Assembly: GCA_023451375.1 (NCBI GenBank)
Contig: JAEXZS010000049.1
Span: forward strand, 1-5,620
DNA from: Pseudomonadota bacterium
Lineage (GTDB): Bacteria; Pseudomonadota; Alphaproteobacteria; Caulobacterales; Caulobacteraceae
Length of the DNA stretch: 5,620 nt
Reading direction: 5' to 3'
Each line of letters opens with the position of its first letter. Within the stretch, counting starts at the first letter, position 1. The translations under genes were made by a program, and so were the position numbers. The notes under the pieces are model-generated. The model was not told where the DNA came from and ran no database searches. It was given only the letters and a program-made list of their open reading frames with translations. Shown in pieces: positions 1 to 5,311 of this stretch.

Positions 1-120
1 GACAGCATCCGCCCGATATCCCGTGCCCAGAGACTTCATGACGTGCGTCTTGCCGATGATCCCGGCCAACGGTCGAGGGACACGAAGACGAAGGTAGTAG
101 GTCGATCCCCGGACGATCAG
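1..120 (-). CDS. Tyrosine recombinase / phage-type integrase, N-terminal fragment (runs off left edge)
   Basis: The minus strand from 120 down to 1 encodes 40 residues: L-I-V followed by RGSTYYLRLRVPRPL, then A-G-I-I-GKTHVMKSLGTG and YRADAV. The pattern RG-x-YY-x-R-x-RVP-x-x-L, then IGK, then SL-x-T, is the N-terminal (DUF6538-like) region of many proteobacterial tyrosine recombinases, which integrate and excise islands and prophages by site-specific recombination. The catalytic domain would lie left of the window, so activity cannot be judged. No ATG, GTG or TTG precedes the conserved block in this frame. The nearest upstream ATG (146-144) is one base out of frame and reads M-L-G-G-G-N-R-L-A-stop. 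Family members often have N-R-L directly before the V-R-G block, so a single-base frameshift near codon 9 is likely. Alternatives are a rare CTG start at 120 or an internal ATG at 39. The gene points away from the 3' end of tRNA-Ala, as expected for an integrase at its attachment site. It is too short and incomplete for an ORF search to find. Confidence 0.68.
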   Translation of the reverse strand, partial: MIVRGSTYYLRLRVPRPLAGIIGKTHVMKSLGTGYRADAV

Positions 121-146
121 GCCAGACGATTGCCGCCGCCCAGCAT

Positions 147-309
147 TATGTGACCGTGGAGAGGGTCTGGGAGGCCGTTTGGACGGTGTGTGCGACGAGG
201 TGGTGCTACAGCCTCGGGACGGTGAACTAACTGTAGAGGAACGCTTTTTCGACGGTCTCTTGGAGGCCGTGTGTAGCAGCGTGGTGTCAGTTTTTTCGCC
301 TGTTTCCGA
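147..309. other. Low-GC spacer between integrase and tRNA, with repeated GAcGGT-like motifs
   Basis: No credible gene is seen here. Four same-direction hexamers, GAGGGT at 161 and GACGGT at 182, 218 and 251, are spread through the spacer. Two of them start longer imperfect copies: GGTCTGGGAGGCCGT at 163-177 and GGTCTCTTGGAGGCCGT at 254-270, each followed by GTGTGT- and GTGGTG-rich sequence. Integrase and excisionase arm-type sites commonly sit between an att core and the int gene, so these could be binding sites. That role is inference. The first 300 bases of the window are 60% G+C by count. Confidence 0.3.
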
Positions 310-333
310 CCAAACCCTTGTGGAACAAGGATT

Positions 334-336
<3 letters not shown>
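310..336 (-). terminator. Hairpin directly abutting the tRNA-Ala 3' end (trailer / possible terminator)
   Basis: Read on the minus strand, CCAAATCCTTGT, loop TCC, ACAAGGGTTTGG forms a 12-bp stem (one G-U pair) with a 3-base loop. The left arm begins with the last three bases (CCA) of the tRNA gene. A hairpin just behind a tRNA is expected to help transcription end or 3' processing. No clear U tract follows it, only GTTTGGTCGG, so it is not a textbook intrinsic terminator. If an island inserted at this tRNA, most of the hairpin may have come with the island. Confidence 0.4.
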
Positions 337-409
<73 letters not shown>

Positions 410-444
410 GGTTCCAGTCTGGATCGGGTTCCAGGCGAGGGCGC

Positions 445-474
445 GACATAGGCGGGCGAGGCGGGCGGTGTCAA
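445..474 (-). promoter_or_regulatory. Sigma-70-like promoter of tRNA-Ala
   Basis: On the minus strand a perfect TTGACA (-35, 474-469) is followed by 18 bases and TATGTC (-10, 450-445). Transcription would start near 438, about 30 bases before the mature tRNA 5' end at 409, giving a short leader for RNase P to remove. The -35 is exact; the -10 matches TATAAT only in its first three bases. Its position directly upstream of a stable RNA gene supports the call. Confidence 0.65.
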
Positions 475-626
475 CGGGCTTGTGCGCGTGACCTTGCGCC
501 CGCCAGCGTCTCGCCCTGGCCCCGGGGCGCCGACGAGCGTCATCGACGAGGCCCGACCGCCGGAGGATGGCGACGCCGCGCCGCGCGGCCATCGGTTTTC
601 CACCGGCGAACGGAGCGGCGGCGGCT

Positions 627-1157
627 TCAGCCGGGCTTGACCGGCGCCACCCGGAACAGCGCCGCCGCGCCCAGCCACAGCACGCTGAAGAAGGCGGCCG
701 GTCCCAGGGCCAGCCCCCATCCCATCGTCGCCGCGACGATCGCCGGCGCCATCTGCGCCGCCGCCGTCACGACCAGCACCAGGCTGAAGCGACGCGGCTT
801 GAACCGCACCATCACCCCGCCCAGGAAGGCGACGACCAGCGGCGTCCAGAACATCAGGTTGACCGGATTGTCCTCGCTGCCGACCAGGCCCACCGCCAGG
901 TTGGCCCAGGTCATCAGGAAGCCCGTGCCAATGGTCAGGGCGAAGGCCGCCTGACGCGCCAGGTCGCCGCCCATCCGCGTGGCGAGGTCGAACAGGGACG
1001 CCGCGATCGCCAGCATGGCGCCGAAGACGGCGAAATCGAACACGCTCCACCGCACCTCCTCAGTGAACTGCATCGCCACCAGCGGCGCCAGCCACAGCAG
1101 GGCCGCGCCTCCCCACGCCGCCATGCGCAGCGCGCCGGGTGTCAGGGTCTTCTCCAT
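627..1157 (-). CDS. Multi-pass integral membrane protein of unknown function
   Basis: This 176-residue protein is almost entirely hydrophobic. About six membrane helices can be seen, near residues 12-30, 39-58, 70-93, 100-118, 124-145 and 149-169. They are joined by short loops such as QFTEEVRW (30-37), GSEDNPVN (93-100) and the basic RFKPRR (118-123). It looks like an uncharacterised family of small membrane proteins in Gram-negative bacteria; I do not recognise a function. I chose the ATG at 1157 because GGAGAGAAGG lies two bases before it. The in-frame ATG at 1175, six codons earlier, has no ribosome-binding site and overlaps this signal. The gene is divergent from the winged-helix regulator, with 86 bases between the starts, so it is a plausible target of that regulator. 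Downstream (410-626) no intrinsic terminator is evident. No enzyme motif is visible. Confidence 0.82.
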   Translation of the reverse strand: MEKTLTPGALRMAAWGGAALLWLAPLVAMQFTEEVRWSVFDFAVFGAMLAIAASLFDLATRMGGDLARQAAFALTIGTGFLMTWANLAVGLVGSEDNPVNLMFWTPLVVAFLGGVMVRFKPRRFSLVLVVTAAAQMAPAIVAATMGWGLALGPAAFFSVLWLGAAALFRVAPVKPG

Positions 1158-1243
1158 TGCCTTCTCTCCATCCATGAGGGAGCTTCGACATGGCCCGGCC
1201 GCCGGCTGAGCGGCATGAGCAAATCCTGAGGAACGGCTGAAAA

Positions 1244-2326
1244 GTGTCGCGCGAGGTCTTCCGCTTCGAGAACTTCACCCTCGACCCCGACGGGCGCCGC
1301 CTTTCGCGGGACGGCGCGACGGTGGAGCTGAACGCCCGCTATCTCGACGCCCTGATCCTGCTGGTGCGCGAGAACGGCCGGCTGGTGTCGAAGGCGCGCT
1401 TCCTGGAGGAGGTGTGGCGCGGCGTCCCCGTCACCGACGAAGCCCTGACCCAATGCGTCGCCGCCCTGCGCCGGCGGCTGGGCGACGAGGCCGCGCGTCC
1501 CCGCTTCATCGAGACGGCGCCCAAGCACGGCTATCGCTTCATCGCGCCGGTGATCCGGCAGGCCGAGGCGGCCGGCCCGCCGCCTCGGCCGTCGCGCCGC
1601 CAGGCGCTGGAGACGCTCACCCGCACCGGCCGCGCCGGTCTGGTCGGAGGCGCTCTCGCCGGCCTGATCGGCGGGCTCTTCTACGGGGCCACAGCCGCGC
1701 CCGGCGGCGGCGGCGTCTCTTCCCTGCTGGTCATGGCCGTGCTGACGATGGTGATCGGCGCCTTGGGCGGCAGCGCGGTCTGCTTCGGCGTGGGCGCGGC
1801 CGGCCTGCTTCAGGGGCCGCGCGGCCTGCTGACGGTGCTGGGCGGCGCCGCGGGCGGGCTGCTGGTCGGGGCGCTGGTCAAGCTGGTGGGGCTGGACGCC
1901 TTCGACCTTCTGTTCGGTCGCGCCCCCCAAAGCGTCACCGGCGCGCCCGAGGGCGCCCTCTTGGGCGCCGCCATCGGCCTGTCGGCTCTGCTGGTCGAGC
2001 GCCAGGGGCTGTCGCGGAGGCTCCGGATCGCCGGCTCCGGCGCGCTGACGGCGATCGCCGGCCTGCTGATCACCGCCCTCGGCGGCCGACTGATGGCCGG
2101 CAGCCTGGCGGCGCTGGCGACGCAGTTCCCCGCCTCGACCCTACGTCTGGACCGACTCGCCGACTGGCTGGGCGAGGACGGCTTCGGGCCGGTCAGCCGC
2201 CTGGCCACGGCGGCGGCCGAGGGCCTGCTGTTCGGGGGCTGCATCGCCGCCGCCCTGATCCTGACCCGCGAGGTCGCGCCCCGTCCGTCCGCGCCGCTCA
2301 GCGCCCTTTCGGCCCGCCCACGGTGA
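1244..2326 (+). CDS. Winged-helix (OmpR/PhoB-type) one-component regulator with glycine-rich multi-pass membrane domain
   Basis: This 360-residue protein has two parts. Residues 4-103 are a Trans_reg_C winged helix: the opening strands (VFRFENFTLDPDGRRL), the positioning helix (LNARYLDALILLVREN), the start of the HTH (SKARFLEEVWRG), the recognition helix region TDEALTQCVAALRRRLGD (64-81) and the wing FIETAPKHGYRFIAPV (88-103). A basic, proline-rich linker (111-130) leads to about six hydrophobic, Gly/Ala-rich segments near 131-151, 158-187, 193-217, 234-251, 260-280 and 320-340. This resembles CadC/ToxR-type regulators that bind DNA while held in the membrane, but there is no receiver domain and no large periplasmic sensor. 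The multi-pass part may itself sense a membrane signal, which is inference. The start is GTG, with GAGGA at 1228-1232 at suitable spacing. It is divergent from the small membrane protein and its last 29 bases overlap the convergent protease gene. The regulated signal is unknown. Confidence 0.85.
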   Translation: MSREVFRFENFTLDPDGRRLSRDGATVELNARYLDALILLVRENGRLVSKARFLEEVWRGVPVTDEALTQCVAALRRRLGDEAARPRFIETAPKHGYRFIAPVIRQAEAAGPPPRPSRRQALETLTRTGRAGLVGGALAGLIGGLFYGATAAPGGGGVSSLLVMAVLTMVIGALGGSAVCFGVGAAGLLQGPRGLLTVLGGAAGGLLVGALVKLVGLDAFDLLFGRAPQSVTGAPEGALLGAAIGLSALLVERQGLSRRLRIAGSGALTAIAGLLITALGGRLMAGSLAALATQFPASTLRLDRLADWLGEDGFGPVSRLATAAAEGLLFGGCIAAALILTREVAPRPSAPLSALSARPR

Positions 2327-3350
2327 TGTCCATGGGATTGGAGGCGAACAGGCGCGGGCCGCCCAGGTCCAGCGCCACGCGCCGTCCGTCGAACGCCTCC
2401 ATGCCGATCAGGGCCTTGGGGAAGCCCGGCGCCGGCACGTCGTCGTAGATGGCCACCTCGGCCTGGCGATACAGGTCGTCGCCGATGGTCAGGGTTCGGG
2501 CGACCACCGTCTCGGCCCGCACCACCCCGCCCAGGACGATGCTCTGTCCCGACCGCCGCTCGCGTCCGTCGAACAGGCCCGCCGCCCGCGCCGTCTCGCG
2601 GGTCAGCGCCAGTATGGCCGAGGCGCCGGTGTCCACCACCGCCTGCACCTCGACCCCCTCCACCGTGATCGCCGCCTGCAGCGCCCGGCCCGAACGCGTC
2701 ACGGGGATGGGCCGGACTTCCGCCGGGGGCGACCAGCCCTCGCGGCCCGACAACCGCAGCCGCCGCTCCGGCGTGTTCAACTCCAGCACCAGCCGGCGCA
2801 GCACGTCCTGTCCCAGGATCAGGGGCGCGGCCAGCCCCTGCGGCCCGGCCAGCGGTCCCAGGCCCAGGATTGCGGCGCGCAGCCCGTCCAGCCTCAGCCC
2901 GCCGACCGCCACGTCCAGCGTCGTGCCCCGCCCCACCTGCGCGTCGCCGCCAACGCCATAGGCCACCATCGGCAGGGTGAAGACCTCGGTCAGGCCCAGC
3001 GCGGCGAACAGCGACCGGTCTATGACCGAATACTGGGCGCCGGAATCGATCAGCGCCCGCACCGGCGTCCCGTTGACGGTCGCGGCCACCGTCGGCGTCG
3101 GCGCCCGGGGCTCGGCGTAGGGCAGCCAGCCGGTCGAGCCCTGCGCCGGCAGCACCACCTCCGGCTCGCGCCACAGCACATAGTCGCGGAACCACCAGGC
3201 GCCGCCCACACCCGCGCCCAGCAGGCCGAGGCGGATCAGAAGGTCACGTCTTCTCATGCGCCTGACATGGACCGTCCCGTCGGGAACCGCCAGCGTCGCC
3301 ATGGTCGCAAGCCAGTGCCGACGCGGCGGAGCGGCAAGAACCTTCCACAT
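2298..3350 (-). CDS. Membrane-anchored retropepsin-like aspartic protease with two catalytic motifs
   Basis: The 350-residue protein carries two retropepsin-like units in tandem. The first has VRALIDSGAQYSVID at 97-111 (catalytic Asp102), then a GVGGDAQVGRG flap-like region and LILGQDVL at 177-184. The second has AVVDTGASAILAL at 237-249 (catalytic Asp240), then LIGMEAFDGRRVALDLGG near 314-331. Both motifs match the D-[ST]-G-A signature of aspartyl proteases, and each is followed by the family's later hydrophobic-Gly motif. The two units could pair within one chain, as in pepsin. Near the N-terminus, RRRDLLIRLG (33-42) precedes a hydrophobic stretch (43-54), suggesting a membrane anchor or Tat-like signal with the protease in the periplasm. 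The ATG at 3350 has a strong AGGAGG five bases before it. The ATG at 3257 would place the RRR segment at the N-terminus, a more typical signal layout, but its ribosome-binding site is weak, so the start is not settled. Substrate is unknown. Confidence 0.85.
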   Translation of the reverse strand: MWKVLAAPPRRHWLATMATLAVPDGTVHVRRMRRRDLLIRLGLLGAGVGGAWWFRDYVLWREPEVVLPAQGSTGWLPYAEPRAPTPTVAATVNGTPVRALIDSGAQYSVIDRSLFAALGLTEVFTLPMVAYGVGGDAQVGRGTTLDVAVGGLRLDGLRAAILGLGPLAGPQGLAAPLILGQDVLRRLVLELNTPERRLRLSGREGWSPPAEVRPIPVTRSGRALQAAITVEGVEVQAVVDTGASAILALTRETARAAGLFDGRERRSGQSIVLGGVVRAETVVARTLTIGDDLYRQAEVAIYDDVPAPGFPKALIGMEAFDGRRVALDLGGPRLFASNPMDITVGGPKGR

Positions 3351-3371
3351 GCATCCCTCCTGTGCGGCCTC

Positions 3372-3393
3372 AAGTGGCGCCGCCGCGCCACTT
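3372..3393. promoter_or_regulatory. Perfect 9+9 inverted repeat between divergent protease and thrC genes
   Basis: AAGTGGCGC and GCGCCACTT flank a four-base CGCC centre, an exact dyad in the 114-base divergent intergenic region. It could be an operator for a dimeric regulator or a hairpin in the protease mRNA leader, where it lies 22 bases before the start codon. No convincing sigma-70 hexamer pair was found nearby, so neither role can be fixed from sequence alone. Confidence 0.4.
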
Positions 3394-3464
3394 CACCGGC
3401 AAAGGCGACAAAATCATCCAGAAAGCGGATGACGATCGCCGCCGTGGTGGCTAGGACCACGACC

Positions 3465-4859
3465 ATGACCGCCTCCAGCGCCCGCTACATCTCGACCCGG
3501 GGTCAGGCTCCGAAAACCGGCTTCGCCGACGCCCTGCTGCGCGGGATCGCGCCCGACGGCGGCCTCTACATGCCGGCCGCCTGGCCGGCCCTTTCGCCCG
3601 ACGCCTGGTCGAAGGGTCGCGACTACAGGGCGATCGCGCTGGAAGCCGTCGCCCCCTTCATCGGCGACGCCCTGCCGGCCGGCGCGCTGGACCGTGCGCT
3701 GGATCGCCTGACGACCGGCTTCGATCACCCGGCCGTGACGCCGCTGGTGGAGCTGGAGGACGGCCTGTTCGTGCTGGAGCTGTTCCACGGCCCGACCGCC
3801 GCCTTCAAGGACCTGGCGATGCAGCTCGTCGCCGCCCTGACGGACGAGGCCCTGGCGGCGTCTGGCGAACGGCTGACCCTCCTGACCGCCACCTCGGGCG
3901 ACACCGGCGCCGCCGCCGTGCGCGCCTTCGCCGGGGCCCGGTCGGTGGATCTGGTCGTGCTGCACCCGCTGGACCGGGTCTCACCCGTCCAGCGCCGACA
4001 GATGACCACGGTGCAGGCCGACAATGTCCTCAACCTGGCCGTCCGAGGCGACTTCGACGACTGCCAGCGGCTGGTCAAGGGCCTGCTGGCCGAGGAGCGC
4101 CTGCGCGAGCGCGGCCGCCTGTCCTCGGTCAACTCCATCAACTGGGCGCGACTGGCGGGCCAGATCCCCTACTATGTCTCCGCCACGGCCCAGTTGGGCC
4201 AGGCGGCGACCTTCGTCGTGCCGACGGGCAATTTCGGCGACGCCTTCGCCGGCGTCGCGGCGACGAGGATGGGGCTGCCCGCCGTCGGCTTCGTCGCCGC
4301 CGTGAACCAGAACGACGCCCTGGCCCGCGCCATCAACGACGGCGTCTATTCGCGCCGACCGGCCGTGGAGAGCGGCAGCGTCTCCATGGACGTCCAGGCG
4401 CCGTCCAACTTCGAGCGTCTGGTGTTCGAGGCGACCGGCCGCGACGCCGAACGCACCCGCGGCGTGTTCGAGACCTTCGCCCGCGACGGCGCCGTCGCCT
4501 TTGATCCCGACCTGCTGGCGGCCCTGCGCGCCGAGGTCTCGGCCGTGTCCATCGACGAGACAGAGACCCGCGCCGAGATCGCCCGCGCGCACGAGACCTG
4601 GGGACGGGTGGTGTGCCCGCACACGGCCGTCGCCCTGGCCGCCGCGCGCCGCCAGGACCGTTCCAGCGGTCCCGTGGTGGCCCTGTCCACCGCCCACCCG
4701 TCGAAGTTCGGCGCCTTCGTCGGCGACGTGCTGGGCGTGGAGCCGCGGCCCGCGCCGGTCATCGCCGCCCTGGGCGACCAGGCCGAGCGGATGACCGTGG
4801 CGGACAACACAATGGAAGCGGCGCTGGACGCGGTCGCCGGCTTCACCGGCCGTCGCTGA
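3465..4859 (+). CDS. thrC: Threonine synthase
   Basis: ThrC is a cytoplasmic PLP enzyme that converts O-phospho-L-homoserine to L-threonine and phosphate, the last step of threonine synthesis. The 464-residue product opens with the typical ARYISTRGQAPKTGFADALLR (6-26) and GIAPDGGLYMP (27-37) of the Thr_synth_N domain. The PLP lysine is Lys115 in HGPTAAFKDLAMQ. Further signature blocks are TATSGDTGAAA (141-151), the SSVNSINWARL segment (220-230) and the PLP-phosphate loop PTGNFGDAFAG (253-263). Near the C-terminus are VCPHTAVALAA (383-393) and STAHPSKF (408-415). Length fits the family's usual length of about 460. I chose the ATG at 3465 because AGGA lies eight bases before it and the conserved N-terminus follows at once. 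The same frame stays open upstream to 3267, but that extension overlaps the protease gene and is not conserved-looking. No key residue appears to be missing, and thrA or thrB is not adjacent. Confidence 0.97.
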   Translation: MTASSARYISTRGQAPKTGFADALLRGIAPDGGLYMPAAWPALSPDAWSKGRDYRAIALEAVAPFIGDALPAGALDRALDRLTTGFDHPAVTPLVELEDGLFVLELFHGPTAAFKDLAMQLVAALTDEALAASGERLTLLTATSGDTGAAAVRAFAGARSVDLVVLHPLDRVSPVQRRQMTTVQADNVLNLAVRGDFDDCQRLVKGLLAEERLRERGRLSSVNSINWARLAGQIPYYVSATAQLGQAATFVVPTGNFGDAFAGVAATRMGLPAVGFVAAVNQNDALARAINDGVYSRRPAVESGSVSMDVQAPSNFERLVFEATGRDAERTRGVFETFARDGAVAFDPDLLAALRAEVSAVSIDETETRAEIARAHETWGRVVCPHTAVALAAARRQDRSSGPVVALSTAHPSKFGAFVGDVLGVEPRPAPVIAALGDQAERMTVADNTMEAALDAVAGFTGRR

Positions 4860-4861
4860 TC

Positions 4862-4887
4862 TCTCCCTCCCCGGATGGGGAGGGAGA
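4862..4887. terminator. 11-bp hairpin between convergent thrC and csbD (possible bidirectional terminator or REP-like element)
   Basis: TCTCCCTCCCC and GGGGAGGGAGA pair perfectly around a GGAT loop, starting three bases after the thrC stop codon. The plus strand continues with AAAAAGAAAG rather than a U tract. On the minus strand, the T-rich run TTCTTTCTTTTT comes before the hairpin, not after it. It therefore lacks the normal layout of an intrinsic terminator in either direction. Its position between convergent genes and its C-rich/G-rich palindrome suggest either end-of-transcript structure or a dispersed palindromic repeat. Confidence 0.5.
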
Positions 4888-4900
4888 AAAAGAAAGAACC

Positions 4901-5218
4901 CTACCGCCGCCGCATGCCGCGCGAGGCCAGACCCGCCAGCAGCAGGCCCACGCCCGCGACGGACAGGGTCGTCACCAGCGGCTTCTGCCGGGCCGCGGCG
5001 GCCACTTCGCGGGCCTTGGGGCGATAGTCGGCCGGCGCCTTCTCGACCAGGCGGTCGATGGCGTCCATGGCCTTGTTGAACTGCTCCAGCGACCGGCCCT
5101 TGGCGTCATGGTAGGCGCCCTCGACCTGCAGCTTCTGGTCGCCCAGGACCTTGCCCACACCCTTCTGCGCCTTGCCCTCGACCTGCGAAGCGGCGCCGTT
5201 GGCGAATTGATCAGTCAT
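4901..5218 (-). CDS. CsbD-family stress protein with C-terminal membrane helix
   Basis: The 105-residue protein has a CsbD-like N-terminal part. Its GAASQVEGKAQKGVGKVLGD (8-27) and QVEGAYHDAKG (31-41) carry the paired EGK/EGA helices typical of the family. A charged helix follows (43-75). The end is a single hydrophobic helix (LVTTLSVAGVGLLLAGLAS, 81-99) capped by the basic RGMRRR. CsbD proteins are small, abundant and often under general-stress control, with no known enzymatic activity. The C-terminal helix with a positive cap suggests attachment to the inner membrane with the bulk of the protein in the cytoplasm. The start at 5218 is supported by GAGGAAGAGG ending seven bases upstream. An EcfG-like promoter lies upstream at 5272-5297, in line with stress control. 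The gene converges on thrC and ends 41 bases from it. Confidence 0.85.
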   Translation of the reverse strand: MTDQFANGAASQVEGKAQKGVGKVLGDQKLQVEGAYHDAKGRSLEQFNKAMDAIDRLVEKAPADYRPKAREVAAAARQKPLVTTLSVAGVGLLLAGLASRGMRRR

Positions 5219-5232
5219 GTTGAAACCTCTTC

Positions 5233-5255
5233 CTCGGGGAGGACGGCGCCCCGAG
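5233..5255 (-). other. Hairpin in the csbD 5' leader next to the ribosome-binding site
   Basis: CTCGGGG (5255-5249 on the minus strand) pairs with CCCCGAG (5239-5233), a 7-bp stem with a nine-base loop. It lies after the predicted transcription start and its 3' arm runs straight into the GAGGAAGAGG ribosome-binding stretch. It could affect mRNA stability or ribosome access. In GC-rich DNA such stems also arise by chance. Confidence 0.3.
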
Positions 5256-5271
5256 ACGCCGCCACGGGGTC

Positions 5272-5297
5272 AAGCGCGACCGGAGACCATCGGTTCC
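5272..5297 (-). promoter_or_regulatory. EcfG/SigT-like general-stress promoter upstream of csbD
   Basis: On the minus strand GGAACC (5297-5292) is followed by 16 bases and GCTT (5275-5272). The known alphaproteobacterial EcfG consensus is about GGAACC-N16/17-CGTT, so the -35 and spacing fit and the -10 matches in its two final T's only. Transcription would start about 45-50 bases before the csbD start codon. CsbD genes are frequent members of this stress regulon, which strengthens the call, but the weak -10 keeps it provisional. Confidence 0.5.
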
Positions 5298-5311
5298 CGC
5301 GACGCCTCGCC

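Noticed and set aside
566..593. GATGGC/GCCATC inverted repeat followed by GGTTTTC on the plus strand
   Set aside because: Only six paired bases with a 16-base loop, on the strand with no gene ending there; not convincing as a terminator.
1158..1175. Earlier ATG for the membrane protein, adding six residues
   Set aside because: These six codons contain the GGAGAGAAGG ribosome-binding site of the ATG at 1157, and 1175 has no such site of its own.
567..1229. Long plus-strand frame of 220 residues
   Set aside because: Antisense shadow of the membrane-protein gene with Arg/His/Gln-rich composition typical of a wrong frame in high-GC DNA.
1215..1229. Four-codon ATG frame (M-S-K-S) just before the regulator's GTG, its stop overlapping the ribosome-binding site
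   Set aside because: It could be a translational-coupling leader, but it has no clear ribosome-binding site and is too short to support.
1810..3195. 461-residue minus-strand frame across the protease and the regulator's end
   Set aside because: It crosses two well-supported genes in another frame and has only low-complexity Gly/Ala/Arg sequence.
3267..3464. Upstream extension of thrC in the same frame
   Set aside because: It overlaps the protease's 5' end, is Arg/Lys-rich without family similarity, and the ATG at 3465 has a ribosome-binding site and the conserved N-terminus.
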